DNA of 64,000 bases from the NCBI GenBank assembly GCA_040754395.1, contig JBFMCL010000011.1, forward strand, positions 32,076 to 96,075, written 5' to 3'. The notes below the pieces were generated by a model. The model did no database searches and was not told the origin of the DNA. It saw only the letters and a program-made list of their open reading frames with translations. Source of the stretch: Nitrospirota bacterium. GTDB lineage: Bacteria > Nitrospirota > Thermodesulfovibrionia > Thermodesulfovibrionales > SM23-35. A program made the position numbers and the translations under genes. Positions 42,177 to 51,050 of the stretch are shown here, one piece after another. Each line of letters starts with the position of its first letter. Within the stretch, counting starts at the first letter, position 1.

Positions 42177-42653
42177 TTGCTAAAAAGAATACCGATTACG
42201 CCCGTTGGCTATCAGAAACTTCAGGAGGAACTTCAGAAACTTCTCAGGGTTGACAGGCCGAAAAACATAAAGGATATTTCGGAAGCGCGTGCCCATGGCG
42301 ACCTTTCCGAGAATGCGGAATACCATGCGGCAAAGGAAAGGCAGTCGTTTATCGAGGGAAGGATCCAGGAACTGAAAACAAAGATTGCCCTCGCAGATGT
42401 GATAGATCCCGCACGGATTTCGCAGAACAAGATTGCATTCGGTGCAAGGGTCAGGGTGCTTGACCTTGCCAGTGACGAAGAGAAGGAATTCATGCTCGTC
42501 GGGCCTGATGAGGCCGATGCAAAAAACGGAAAGATATCGATCAGTTCGCCGGTCGGCAAAGCCCTCCTGAATAAGGAGATAGGTGACGTGGCGGTAATCA
42601 AGGCACCTGCAAGAACAATGGAGTATGAAGTCTTAGAGATAAGCTTTGAATAG
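42177..42653 (+). CDS. greA: Transcription elongation factor GreA
   Basis: A 158-residue GreA. The N-terminal coiled coil carries the tip residues in the conserved ARAHGDLSENAEYHAAKERQ (Asp-Leu-Ser-Glu region). The C-terminal FKBP-like domain ends with ISSPVGKALLNKEIGD. It starts at TTG 42177 behind GAGGAGGGG. The protein rescues backtracked RNA polymerase. It overlaps pyrK by eight bases. Confidence 0.94.
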   Translation: MLKRIPITPVGYQKLQEELQKLLRVDRPKNIKDISEARAHGDLSENAEYHAAKERQSFIEGRIQELKTKIALADVIDPARISQNKIAFGARVRVLDLASDEEKEFMLVGPDEADAKNGKISISSPVGKALLNKEIGDVAVIKAPARTMEYEVLEISFE

Positions 42654-43428
42654 ATATTTCAAGGCAAAGATACGAGAAAACCTTCCATTAAACAACAGCA
42701 ATAACCTTCTTATCACAGAACCCCTCGATCCGGTTACTGAACCCAAACCGGGTCAATTCTACATGATTACCGTCGGCAATTCGTATGATCCGCTGCTGAA
42801 AAGACCCTTCAGCTATCTGCGCACCACGCCCGATACCATACAGTTTCTTTTTACTGTGCGGGGCAGGGGAACCGCACTCATGAAGGCGCTCAGGAAAGGC
42901 AGCGTGGTGGACATCATCGGTCCCCTCGGGACCGGATACCCTTTGCCGGGCACACGCTGCACCCCCGTGGTAGTTGCGGGAGGAACTGGCATTATCTCAC
43001 TGTTTTCCCTCATCGAAACCCTTACACGCAGGTTTCATGTACTATACGGTGCGAAGAACAGGGATGACCTTCTGCTTCTCCATGAACTGGAAAGACTGGG
43101 TAACAAGCTTGTTGTCTGCACAGACGACTGTTCATTCGGAAAAGAGGGCATGGTCGATGCAGTGTTGCGCGAATTGCTTGCAGACCATGAATCCCTCAGC
43201 ACTTCCTGCACCTTATATGCCTGCGGTCCGAAGCCGATGCTGAAAGCGGTGTCGGGGATTGCGGCTGAACGGGGACTCAGGGGCTATATGTCTCTGGAAG
43301 AGAACATGGCCTGCGGGTTCGGCGCATGCCTCGGGTGTGCAGTGAAGACCATACGCGGATATCAAAGGGTATGCAGGGAGGGGCCGGTTTTTCCGATACG
43401 GGATATTGTATGGGAACAGGACTATTGA
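42646..43428 (+). CDS. pyrK: Dihydroorotate dehydrogenase electron-transfer subunit
   Basis: A 260-residue ferredoxin-reductase-like protein passing electrons from PyrD to NAD. The FAD block is KRPFSYL, the NAD block is VVAGGTGIISLFSLIE, and the C-terminal [2Fe-2S] motif has cysteines in EENMACGFGACLGCAVKT and a last one in YQRVCREGPVF. The start is a TTG overlapping greA, so translation is probably coupled. pyrD follows. Confidence 0.92.
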   Translation: MNRYFKAKIRENLPLNNSNNLLITEPLDPVTEPKPGQFYMITVGNSYDPLLKRPFSYLRTTPDTIQFLFTVRGRGTALMKALRKGSVVDIIGPLGTGYPLPGTRCTPVVVAGGTGIISLFSLIETLTRRFHVLYGAKNRDDLLLLHELERLGNKLVVCTDDCSFGKEGMVDAVLRELLADHESLSTSCTLYACGPKPMLKAVSGIAAERGLRGYMSLEENMACGFGACLGCAVKTIRGYQRVCREGPVFPIRDIVWEQDY

Positions 43429-43495
43429 ATATGACAGGCCGGGACAGGAAAATAACATTCGGGAACTCAGGCATATACTGTTTTGAGACTGCGGA

Positions 43496-44437
43496 GTGGC
43501 AATGGACTTAACCGTTCACATCGGCAGGTTACCCCTGAAAAACCCGGTGATGACCGCATCGGGAACGTTCGGGTATGGAGAGGAATACGCGGAGTTTGTA
43601 GACCTGAACCTTCTGGGTGCAGTCGTGGTGAAGGGCATCTCACTGAACCCCAAGGAAGGCAACCCTTCTCCCCGCATATGCGAAACACCCTGCGGCATGA
43701 TGAACGCGATTGGGCTTCAGAATGTCGGGCTGAAAAAATTCCTGAAAGAGAAGCTCCCGTATCTCAGGCAGTTCGATACCCGGGTCGTCGTGAATATCCT
43801 CGGGAATACCATACAGGAGTATGTCAGACTCGCAAAGGCGCTCGACGGGGCAGGCGTTGACGCCATCGAACTGAATGTATCATGCCCGAATGTGAAAAAA
43901 GGTGGCATACTGTTCGGGACCGACCTCCGGGCGCTTGCGCGGCTTGTCACGCGCGTGAAGCAGTCTGTCAGCAGCACAGTCCTCATCACCAAACTGTCGC
44001 CGAATGTTTCAAGCATTCCCGGTTTTGCGAAAGCGGCAGAAGACGCAGGCAGCGATGCCCTTTCACTGATCAACACCATCCCTGCAATGGCCATAAACAT
44101 CGAAACCTGGAAGCCGAAACTCGCGAATGTCACCGGAGGTCTCTCCGGACCTGCAATCAGGCCGGTGGCAGTCCGGATGGTCTGGGAAGCATCACGCGCC
44201 GTCAGCATCCCCGTCATCGGGGTGGGCGGCATCATGCACGCGGATGATGCAATAGAATTCATGCTTGCCGGCGCTTCCGCCATTCAGATAGGGACAGGAA
44301 ATTTCCTGAATCCCGGCGCTACCGCACAGGCCGTGTCAGGGATAGTGACATATCTGGAGAGAAAAGGTATTAGTAATATCAGAGAGATTATCGGCAGAGT
44401 CGATGGAACCGCGCCCCATAATAACACTGACGACTGA
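43496..44437 (+). CDS. pyrD: Dihydroorotate dehydrogenase, class 1B catalytic subunit
   Basis: A 313-residue FMN TIM-barrel enzyme of pyrimidine synthesis. The block NPVMTASGTFGYGEEYAEF, the catalytic-Cys loop in IELNVSCPNVKKGG, LINTIPAMAINIETWKPKL, and the FMN phosphate site in IPVIGVGGIMHADDAIEFML identify class 1B, which works with PyrK. It lies 67 bases after pyrK and overlaps the next gene by 35 bases. Confidence 0.95.
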   Translation: MAMDLTVHIGRLPLKNPVMTASGTFGYGEEYAEFVDLNLLGAVVVKGISLNPKEGNPSPRICETPCGMMNAIGLQNVGLKKFLKEKLPYLRQFDTRVVVNILGNTIQEYVRLAKALDGAGVDAIELNVSCPNVKKGGILFGTDLRALARLVTRVKQSVSSTVLITKLSPNVSSIPGFAKAAEDAGSDALSLINTIPAMAINIETWKPKLANVTGGLSGPAIRPVAVRMVWEASRAVSIPVIGVGGIMHADDAIEFMLAGASAIQIGTGNFLNPGATAQAVSGIVTYLERKGISNIREIIGRVDGTAPHNNTDD

Positions 44438-45206
44438 TTTCAGCTCCAGGGAGCCCTTTGCAGGTATCATGAAAGGGGTGATCCTGAATATCAACCCGTC
44501 CGTCAGCATCATCGACATCACCCATGCAGTGAGCCCCCAGAATATTACTGAGGCGTCGTTCATCCTTGAGATGATATATGCTGCCTTTCCGTACAAAACT
44601 ATCCACGTCGTGGTGGTAGACCCCGGCGTCGGGTCAGCGCGCAGACCTCTGCTCATCGCAACCGATCATCATTATTTCATAGGCCCTGACAACGGAGTAT
44701 TCACCCGGATATACGGGTTAAGTGAACACTGCAAAGTCGTCCATATCACCGCAGAGCACTATTTTCTGCCGGAGAGGAGCAATACCTTTCATGGCAGGGA
44801 CATATTTGCTCCTGTTGCGGGATGGTTTTCAAAAGGCATCGACATTTCGAGGTTCGGAGACGTCATCACTGATTTCGTCACGATACCGACGCCTGTTCCG
44901 GTAGACACCGCAGACGGCACCATCCGGGGCGAGATCATTTACATAGACTGCTTCGGCAATCTCATCACCAATATCCCCGCGGGAAAGATAAAAGGATTCC
45001 TCCGTAATCGTAAGGCTAAAGGGATAAGGATTCGTATCAGCGGCAGGGACGCCCCCTTCAAAAAATTTTACGCAGAGGCAGAAGACAACGTGCTGTGCGC
45101 ACTCATAAACAGCTTCGGGTATCTCGAACTGTTCGTGAAAGGCGGGAACGCGTCTGCTGAATTTTCCCTCGGGACAGGCGATAAGGTTGAGGTAGTTCCG
45201 GCTTAG
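44403..45206 (+). CDS. S-adenosylmethionine hydroxide adenosyltransferase family protein
   Basis: A 267-residue DUF62 protein. The family hydrolyses S-adenosylmethionine to adenosine and methionine and is related to fluorinases. The start block is ITLTTDFSSREPFAGIMKG, then DITHAVSPQNITEASFIL, VVVVDPGVGSARRPL, GPDNGVFTRI, and FHGRDIFAPVAGWF. The second domain has YIDCFGNLITNI. It overlaps pyrD and has a convergent four-base overlap with the next gene. The physiological role is unclear. Confidence 0.9.
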   Translation: MEPRPIITLTTDFSSREPFAGIMKGVILNINPSVSIIDITHAVSPQNITEASFILEMIYAAFPYKTIHVVVVDPGVGSARRPLLIATDHHYFIGPDNGVFTRIYGLSEHCKVVHITAEHYFLPERSNTFHGRDIFAPVAGWFSKGIDISRFGDVITDFVTIPTPVPVDTADGTIRGEIIYIDCFGNLITNIPAGKIKGFLRNRKAKGIRIRISGRDAPFKKFYAEAEDNVLCALINSFGYLELFVKGGNASAEFSLGTGDKVEVVPA

Positions 45207-45772
45207 CCCCTCGGTTTTGCGAGTATCTCAAGCACCCTGAGCTCAAGAAAACGTTTGGAGGCAGCCGACCTGACAAGCATGACGGTATCAGCCCCCCACG
45301 CAGTCCCGGCAACCGCAAGAACTTCTTCTCCTTCAGGAACAAGTCCCGCATCGGCAGCCATCATCACAATCTCGCAGCATACCTTTGCCCCTTCACCGAA
45401 CCTCCTGAGGGTATTGGCAACGATATGGGTCGGATACAGACCGCTGAACTTCGCAGAAAACGCGGTCTCGATCGAATGGGTAAGCATGGAACCGGTGAAG
45501 ACCCTCGCGCCGAGAGATTCTATCCTTCTTCTCGCATCATCGGATATCTCGATGGTATTGGGGCTTTTGAACCCGGCGGAATGCGTTACTACCACAATTC
45601 CCACGCCTTTCTCACGAAACGCCTCGGCAAACATGATGCCGGTCTCGCCGGAGGTCGATGCGACAACGATATGGGCATAGCCGTACTCCTGCACAGCCCT
45701 CCGGGATATCTCAAGGCACGCGGCGGTGTTTTCCCTGCCGGGTTTTTCGAAATATGTCACCTTCCGTTCCAT
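45203..45772 (-). CDS. Stand-alone pyruvate-kinase C-terminal-domain protein
   Basis: A 189-residue protein that matches only the C-terminal (allosteric) domain of pyruvate kinase: YAHIVVASTSGETGIMFAEA, VVTHSAGFKSPNTIEISDDA and AGTAWGADTVMLVR. There is no catalytic TIM barrel. Free-standing proteins of this type exist in many anaerobes, and their role is not known. It is convergent with the SAM gene, with stops overlapping by four bases. Confidence 0.78.
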   Translation of the reverse strand: MERKVTYFEKPGRENTAACLEISRRAVQEYGYAHIVVASTSGETGIMFAEAFREKGVGIVVVTHSAGFKSPNTIEISDDARRRIESLGARVFTGSMLTHSIETAFSAKFSGLYPTHIVANTLRRFGEGAKVCCEIVMMAADAGLVPEGEEVLAVAGTAWGADTVMLVRSAASKRFLELRVLEILAKPRG

Positions 45773-45837
45773 ACTGATAATAATACCACAGACAGCCCCT
45801 CAGTATTCCTGCAGGTCAAACTGGTATAATAGTGCGC

Positions 45838-46452
45838 ATGCTTGCCGTCGGCCTGACAGGTAACTATGGTATGGGTAAAAGCACCGTGCTCCCCATATTC
45901 CGGGAACTTGGCGCAGTTACCCTTGAGGCAGACGAGATTGTCAGGGAACTCCTGACGGAAAAGCATGTGCTGGCGAAAATCCGGGAACTCATGGGCAAGG
46001 ATGTCTTTTACAGGAACGGCCGTCTGAACAGGAAAAAAGTCGCAAAGACAGTGTTTCAGGACGATTCGATGAGGCGGTCTCTTGAAGACATACTTCACCC
46101 GCTTGTATTTGACAAAATTGAGAGTTTTCTCGGCAGGATGTCCGGCAGGAGAAGGATTGCCGTTATTGAGGTGCCGCTGCTCTTTGAACGGGGCTACCAG
46201 GGAAGGTTCGACAGGACGGTTACCGTATATTCCCGGGTGGAGCAGGCATTGAGCCGTCTCGCAAAAGCGGGGGTGACACGGCAGGAAGCGCTCCAGAGAC
46301 TCAGGGCGCAGCTTCCGGTTGAAGAAAAAATCAGACTGTCTGATTTTGCAATAGACAACAGCGGCACTTTGCAGGAAACAGCAAGGCAGGCAGAGAAAAT
46401 ATTTCACAAACTTGTGAGAGAGGATGCAGATGGACGTCATCATAGGCCTTGA
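45838..46452 (+). CDS. coaE: Dephospho-CoA kinase
   Basis: A 204-residue kinase for the last step of coenzyme A synthesis. The P-loop is VGLTGNYGMGKST, the substrate block EADEIVREL follows, then LLFERGYQGRFDRTVTVYS. The usual GGIGSGK motif reads GNYGMGK here, which keeps the Lys. It starts at ATG 45838 or GTG 45832. A TATAAT box lies 8-13 bases before the ATG, so the transcript may be leaderless or nearly so. It overlaps ribF by 29 bases. Confidence 0.9.
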   Translation: MLAVGLTGNYGMGKSTVLPIFRELGAVTLEADEIVRELLTEKHVLAKIRELMGKDVFYRNGRLNRKKVAKTVFQDDSMRRSLEDILHPLVFDKIESFLGRMSGRRRIAVIEVPLLFERGYQGRFDRTVTVYSRVEQALSRLAKAGVTRQEALQRLRAQLPVEEKIRLSDFAIDNSGTLQETARQAEKIFHKLVREDADGRHHRP

Positions 46453-47356
46453 GGCCTTCAAGAAAAATTATCCTGAGACTGTTCTTACCATCGGCAATTA
46501 TGATGGAGTACATCTCGGCCATCAGAAAATCCTGGCACAGGTTATTCAGAAAGCCAAAGAGATTCAAGGGACATCCATCGTGATGACCTTTGATCCCCAT
46601 CCGGTGAAGGTTCTCGCACCGGAAAGGGATATCAGGCTCCTCACCACATCCGAAGAAAAAACGAGACTGATAGAAGCAGCGGGAATCGATGTGCTGCTCT
46701 TCATCAACTTCAACAGGGAATTTGCCGGCATGCTTCCCGACGACTTCGTGCAGACTGTGCTCGTGGAAAAGCTGCGGGTCAGGGAGATCATCGTCGGAAC
46801 GAATTATACGTTCGGCAAGCAGAAAAAGGGAACCATCGATTTATTGAGGAGAAGGGGTGAAAAGTACGGGTTCGAAGTGAAAGCTGTCAGGCAGGTAATG
46901 GTGCACGGAAATATCGTCAGCAGCAGTGCGATAAGGAACCTTCTCCTGAAAGGAGCTGTTGCGGAGGCAGCGAATTACCTCGGAAGGCCGTATTCAATCG
47001 AAGGCAAGGTGATAAAGGGAAAAGGGAGAGGCCAGAGCCTCCTGCACGTTCCCACCGCAAACATTACCTCCCCTGTTGAGATCGCTCCCCGGGAAGGCGT
47101 CTATGCAGTCAGAATCGGCATGAAGGGAAAGATGTATGACGGCGTCGCCAATATCGGCAAAAATCCGACATTCGGGAACCAGGAAGTCAGTTACGAGGTG
47201 CACATTTTCAATTTCTCCGGCAACCTTCTGGGCAGGGATCTCAGGATGTATTTCATCGACAGGATACGGGGCGAACGGGCTTTCCCCGACGTCGACAGGC
47301 TCGTGACGCAGATCAGGCAGGATATGGACACCGCAAGGGAAATCCTCGAACTCTAA
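46424..47356 (+). CDS. ribF: Bifunctional riboflavin kinase / FAD synthetase
   Basis: A 310-residue protein. The N-terminal FMN adenylyltransferase has TIGNYDGVHLGHQKIL and the SSSAIRNLL loop. The C-terminal flavokinase has GRPYSIEGKVIKGKGRGQ, VPTANI and GVANIGKNPTFG. It makes FMN and FAD. It overlaps coaE and is likely expressed with it. ATG at 46424 or 46430. Confidence 0.95.
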   Translation: MQMDVIIGLEAFKKNYPETVLTIGNYDGVHLGHQKILAQVIQKAKEIQGTSIVMTFDPHPVKVLAPERDIRLLTTSEEKTRLIEAAGIDVLLFINFNREFAGMLPDDFVQTVLVEKLRVREIIVGTNYTFGKQKKGTIDLLRRRGEKYGFEVKAVRQVMVHGNIVSSSAIRNLLLKGAVAEAANYLGRPYSIEGKVIKGKGRGQSLLHVPTANITSPVEIAPREGVYAVRIGMKGKMYDGVANIGKNPTFGNQEVSYEVHIFNFSGNLLGRDLRMYFIDRIRGERAFPDVDRLVTQIRQDMDTAREILEL

Positions 47357-47404
47357 TATTATTTCATGATTTTATGGAGACAGATCTGCGAACAATTCTT
47401 CATA

Positions 47405-47821
47405 CTACTTCCTGATCAGGGCAAGCGTACTGTAAATTTTAACACCCACGCCATCGAAATCCCTGTCATTGCTCCATATCGGACAAGAAAGTTTTAAAGC
47501 AAGACCAAGCAGGTGGACATCATCCCGATCTCTGCCACCGATCAGACGTTCAGCTTTCTTTAGGGCAGCCTTATAGAACTCAAGATCACAGACTGAAATA
47601 GGAAGTGAAGAAAGAGCCAAATAAAGGTCATCAAGAGGCAGTGAGCGTTTAGCAGCCAGTATGGGAATATATTTCTCGACTTCCTTAAAATTGAAAAGGG
47701 TTGTATAAAAAGAGATGTGGTCGGCTTCAAGAAATACAGCCCTCGCTCTTCCTCCGATTATGGCAGAGAGAATGGGATTAGCGTCTACGGCGAGTTTTTC
47801 TATGTCTTTCAAAATCCTCAA
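47405..47821 (-). CDS. PIN-domain toxin (VapC-like)
   Basis: A 138-residue PIN-domain protein. The acidic metal-binding residues are Asp in LAVDANPILSA, Glu in FNFKEVEKY, and Asp in GGRDRDDVHLLGLAL and SNDRDFDGV, all in the usual order. It uses a TTG start at 47821 and overlaps the antitoxin gene by 44 bases. Family members are endoribonucleases, often cutting tRNA. Confidence 0.85.
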   Translation of the reverse strand: MRILKDIEKLAVDANPILSAIIGGRARAVFLEADHISFYTTLFNFKEVEKYIPILAAKRSLPLDDLYLALSSLPISVCDLEFYKAALKKAERLIGGRDRDDVHLLGLALKLSCPIWSNDRDFDGVGVKIYSTLALIRK

Positions 47822-48041
47822 GAATCTCTTCCTCTTTTACATTTTGCGCCTGAAGCTTTTTCTTTATCGAATCAGTGAGGGCAAGAAAAATATCCTTTTT
47901 CAATTCAAAGGGAATCGATTCCAGGGGTGTCGGGAAGAAGATACCGGCAACCTCTCCTCGCCGCATTATAATCAGCGGCTCCTTGCTCTTTAGCGCTTTT
48001 GTTGCACTATCTCGAAACTCTTTGACCGAAAGTAATTTCAT
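47778..48041 (-). CDS. Phd/YefM-like antitoxin
   Basis: An 87-residue antitoxin whose N-terminal half (VKEFRDSATKALKSKEPLII then MRRGEVAGIFFP) fits the prevent-host-death DNA-binding fold. A Lys/Arg-rich C-terminal tail would bind the toxin. The start at 48041 has GGAGG upstream. It precedes and overlaps the PIN gene, which is typical toxin-antitoxin order. It probably represses its own promoter. Confidence 0.82.
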   Translation of the reverse strand: MKLLSVKEFRDSATKALKSKEPLIIMRRGEVAGIFFPTPLESIPFELKKDIFLALTDSIKKKLQAQNVKEEEILEDFERHRKTRRRR

Positions 48042-48411
48042 TGATGACCACCTCCATGACCATATTATAGCACATAGTTTTTTATGTGTGGTTTTGAATT
48101 GAAATTCTGTCGAAGACAGAAAGAACCCGAGCCTGTCAGGGAGTCGGTTATCCGGCGCTGAGTCTCTCCGTAATCCCCGCATTCACCGAACAGGAAGTAA
48201 ATCCATGCTTTTAAGACGTCTGACTCTTCATTCCCCATGTCTGACACAACAGTAGCGCGGAAACACCACGAGCAAAAATGATTGCGCTCTTTTCGAGCCA
48301 AATATGACGACTCATATCAATAGTAAAAAATCAATAATCTTTTTTTGTTCTTTATAGATATTCCCTCTGCATCTGAATTTCGCTCTGAAGCAGCTAAAAC
48401 TGAACCATCCC
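48042..48411. other. Intergenic region, no convincing gene
   Basis: About 370 bases between the antitoxin start and the DUF1566 remnant. A 78-codon minus-strand frame at 48065-48301 has no ribosome site or family pattern. AT-rich blocks around 48330-48360 may be promoter material. No repeat was found. Confidence 0.4.
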
Positions 48412-48823
48412 TCATTCATTTACATTAATACCGTACCCACCTCTTACACACCAGTTCCCCATGTTGTATTCATTGTTCTTAGTAACTGGCACGTCACCAC
48501 CCCACGAATTAACCGCAATTGCCTTATTGGAGTCAACAAACCATGTGGTGGCAGACCAGTAAGTATGAGTTGTATTGGTAAAGGGATGTCCACATGGGAG
48601 GCTTTGCTCCACAAACGGGGCATTAGGACAATAGTCCAAGAGACTCTTTAATTCCTGAGCAGTAGGCAGGCGCCATCCCGCACGCCCTCCTGTAAATGCA
48701 GCATTACATGACCATTGACCACTGTACCAACTTAATTCGACATTCGCAGGGTTTCTTTGCCAAACCAGCCCCGTTTCTTTATCGAGGACAGCCGCATCAT
48801 CAAGGACGCATTTGAAACGACTA
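48412..48823 (-). pseudogene. DUF1566 (Lcl_C) protein, 5' part removed at the IS junction
   Basis: On the minus strand, an open frame runs from the IS border at 48823 to a stop at 48412. It is the typical DUF1566 pattern: TGLVWQRNPANVELSWYSGQ, GGRAGWRLPTAQELKSLLD, YWSATTW, and a final CVRGGYGINV. The start and the first part of the domain are missing, and the frame is still intact (no internal stop). The IS1380-type element abuts it directly. I found no matching 5' part on the right side of the IS, so the insertion was accompanied or followed by loss. Confidence 0.8.
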
Positions 48824-48824
48824 G

Positions 48825-50510
48825 CCCAGATAATTCATAAATATTTTGAAAAAAGATAGCCAATAATCCTGAGAGCTTTGGTATCATTGAGTTTGCGAAG
48901 GCTCAAAACCAAAGAAAGGATGATTGGCTATATGACAGAGTGTATCACAAAACAGCTCACCTTTTCATTCGTAAAGAAACAAAAAATAACGGTAGATTTT
49001 GAGGGAGGGGAGATAACCTCTGATTCGGGATTATTGCTGGTAAGGCAAGCAGACAAAGCTTTGCAGTTGATAAGAGGAATGGCAAATAGTATTACAGACC
49101 GCAGAGACAACCGTTACACAGATCATGATCTTGAGACATTATTAAGGCAAAGGATATATCAGATCGTTGCCGGATATGAAGACTGTAACGATGCAAACCT
49201 CGTAAGGAAAGACCCGGCCCTGAAGACAGCCTGTGGGCGGAAGCCGAGTGATGAAGATCTTGGCTCACAGCCGACTTTATCCCGGTTTGAGAACTCAGTT
49301 ACCCGCAACGATTTATACCGGATAGGAGACTATTTTGTTGATTTGTATATTTGCCGGAACCGGAAGAGAAAGCCAAAAAGGATTATTCTTGACCTTGACG
49401 GTACAGATGATCCGACATACGGTGATCAGCAACTGACTTTTTTCCATGGCTACTACGATCAATACATGTACCATCCACTGGTTATCTACGATGCTGACAC
49501 CGGGGAACTGATCACAGCAGTACTGAGACCGGGGAACAAACATGCCAGTTATGGAGCAGTGTCGATCTTGAAGCGGATAATACCGAAACTGAAGGAGGCA
49601 TTCCCGAAAGCAGAGATTGTTATTCGTGGGGATGCTGGATTTGCAATTCCCGATCTGTATGAGTATTGTGAATCCGAGAAACTCAAGTATGTTATAGGGC
49701 TAATCCGCAATGATGTTCTGGAGCGGATGATAGAAGCCCTTCTGAACAAAGCTCATGAACAATACACAGAAACAGGACAAAAGCAGAGGATGTTTCAAGA
49801 GGGATTGTATCAGGCTCAGAGTTGGCCAAAAGATCGGCGGGTAATCATGAAGGCCGAATGGCTGACACAGGGACCAAACAGTCGTTTTGTTGTAACCAAT
49901 CTATCCTATGAGCCAAAAGAACTCTATGAGTTTTATACCGAGCGTGGCGGGACTTGTGAAGTACGGATTGACGAGTTTAAGAACGGCCTCAAGGCAGATC
50001 GGTTAAGTTGCCACCGCTTTGGTGCAAATCAGTTCAGACTCTTCCTGCACATGGCAGCATACTGGCTTGTTCTGAGACTCAGGGAAGCTCTTCAGAAGAC
50101 AGAGTTTGCCTCAATGCAGATCCAACAGTTAAGGCTGAGACTTCTGAAGATTGGAGGCCAGGTAATACAAACAGCCAGAAGGGTTTGGTTTCGCTTGGCC
50201 AGTGGCTATCCCTGGAAGAACATTTTTGCATTGGCACATAACCGACTTGCTGCTGATACGACCTGAGCACTTCCTGGCGAAGAAATTACTGCAAAGAATC
50301 CCTCCGATGGTGAGGTGCGCTTAAAATTCAACCAAAAGTCCTGTCCCGGTAGATTTTTTTAGGTCAGAGCATAATGTGCATATGAAACTGCCTTGCTTTT
50401 GTCTTTGTTTCCCTTTTTGTAAATCAAAAAACGCTGAAAAGTCTCCTGCGTAGGAAATTTATGAATTAAGTGGGCTAGCCAGCTATTCCACGCTTCATAA
50501 ATAATCTGGG
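48825..50510 (+). mobile_element. IS1380-family insertion sequence, complete
   Basis: About 1,686 bases with related terminal repeats: left CCCAGATAATTCATAAAT, right (complement) CCCAGATTATTTATGAAG. The outermost CCCAGAT is shared. One transposase gene fills it. Adjacent four-base flanks are CTAG and CAAG, differing at one position, so a perfect duplication is absent. The two MITEs at 21.2 and 31.5 kb carry related ends. Confidence 0.85.
48932..50266 (+). CDS. IS1380-family transposase (DDE)
   Basis: A 444-residue DDE transposase. Acidic residues are in LDLDGTDDPTYGDQQL, in the motif VIRGDAGFAIPDLYEY, and in GGTCEVRIDEFKNGLKADRL (the Glu/Lys part). These fit the DDE_Tnp_1 group-1 fold. I start at ATG 48932 because AAAGGA lies 11 bases upstream; longer starts exist at 48878 and 48920. 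It has no visible frameshift and could be active. It might also mobilise the two MITEs. Confidence 0.9.
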   Translation: MTECITKQLTFSFVKKQKITVDFEGGEITSDSGLLLVRQADKALQLIRGMANSITDRRDNRYTDHDLETLLRQRIYQIVAGYEDCNDANLVRKDPALKTACGRKPSDEDLGSQPTLSRFENSVTRNDLYRIGDYFVDLYICRNRKRKPKRIILDLDGTDDPTYGDQQLTFFHGYYDQYMYHPLVIYDADTGELITAVLRPGNKHASYGAVSILKRIIPKLKEAFPKAEIVIRGDAGFAIPDLYEYCESEKLKYVIGLIRNDVLERMIEALLNKAHEQYTETGQKQRMFQEGLYQAQSWPKDRRVIMKAEWLTQGPNSRFVVTNLSYEPKELYEFYTERGGTCEVRIDEFKNGLKADRLSCHRFGANQFRLFLHMAAYWLVLRLREALQKTEFASMQIQQLRLRLLKIGGQVIQTARRVWFRLASGYPWKNIFALAHNRLAADTT

Positions 50511-50630
50511 CAAGGACTCATGCGGGGGTAATGAGGAGGAGCAAGGCAAAAAGAGCCATAAGTCGATGGCCAAGAGTGAGAGACAACGCCGAGCCCTGTC
50601 GCCATGATCACAGCACGTGAACAATCAGGG

Positions 50631-51050
50631 TTACACAATCTCCTCAAGTTTCAGATCATAGAGCAATACATCACCGGAAAATGTCCGCCTGAAATCCAGT
50701 GCAACCATGGAGTCTGAAACATTGCTTACCCGTGCAGCAATCAGACGGCCATCCGGCTTGAATATCTTCAGTCGCTGCCCCAGCTTGGGTTCCCAATCGG
50801 GGAACTTGTATCTCTCTATTTCCACTACTTTCCACGGAGGCTGGAAGGCCTTCTCAACCGGTATTTCTGTAGTTTTCGATTCTCCGGGGTTCATGCCGAT
50901 GACAGCCTTCTCAACATTCTCAAGCACACTGCCCTCCCCCAACGTAAATTTCAACGGCTTATGATCTTTTGTTGAGACAAATACAGTTCCATCCTCCAGC
51001 TTTGCAGTACAATGCACCATAACGATGTCTCCCTTTTTTGCTTTGATCAT
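50631..51050 (-). CDS. SlyD-like FKBP-type peptidyl-prolyl isomerase
   Basis: A 139-residue protein starting MIKAKKGDIVMVHCTAKLED at ATG 51050, with GGAGG upstream. It has the FKBP pattern KFTLGEGSVLENVEKAVIGM and GESKTTEIPVEKAF, with an insert-in-flap and chaperone part as in SlyD, but no His-rich metal tail. It would assist proline isomerisation in folding. It lies between the right end of the IS and a non-coding region. Confidence 0.82.
   Translation of the reverse strand: MIKAKKGDIVMVHCTAKLEDGTVFVSTKDHKPLKFTLGEGSVLENVEKAVIGMNPGESKTTEIPVEKAFQPPWKVVEIERYKFPDWEPKLGQRLKIFKPDGRLIAARVSNVSDSMVALDFRRTFSGDVLLYDLKLEEIV

Noticed and set aside
48065..48301. A 78-codon minus-strand frame after the antitoxin
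   Set aside because: No ribosome site and no family; it overlaps the antitoxin's upstream region.
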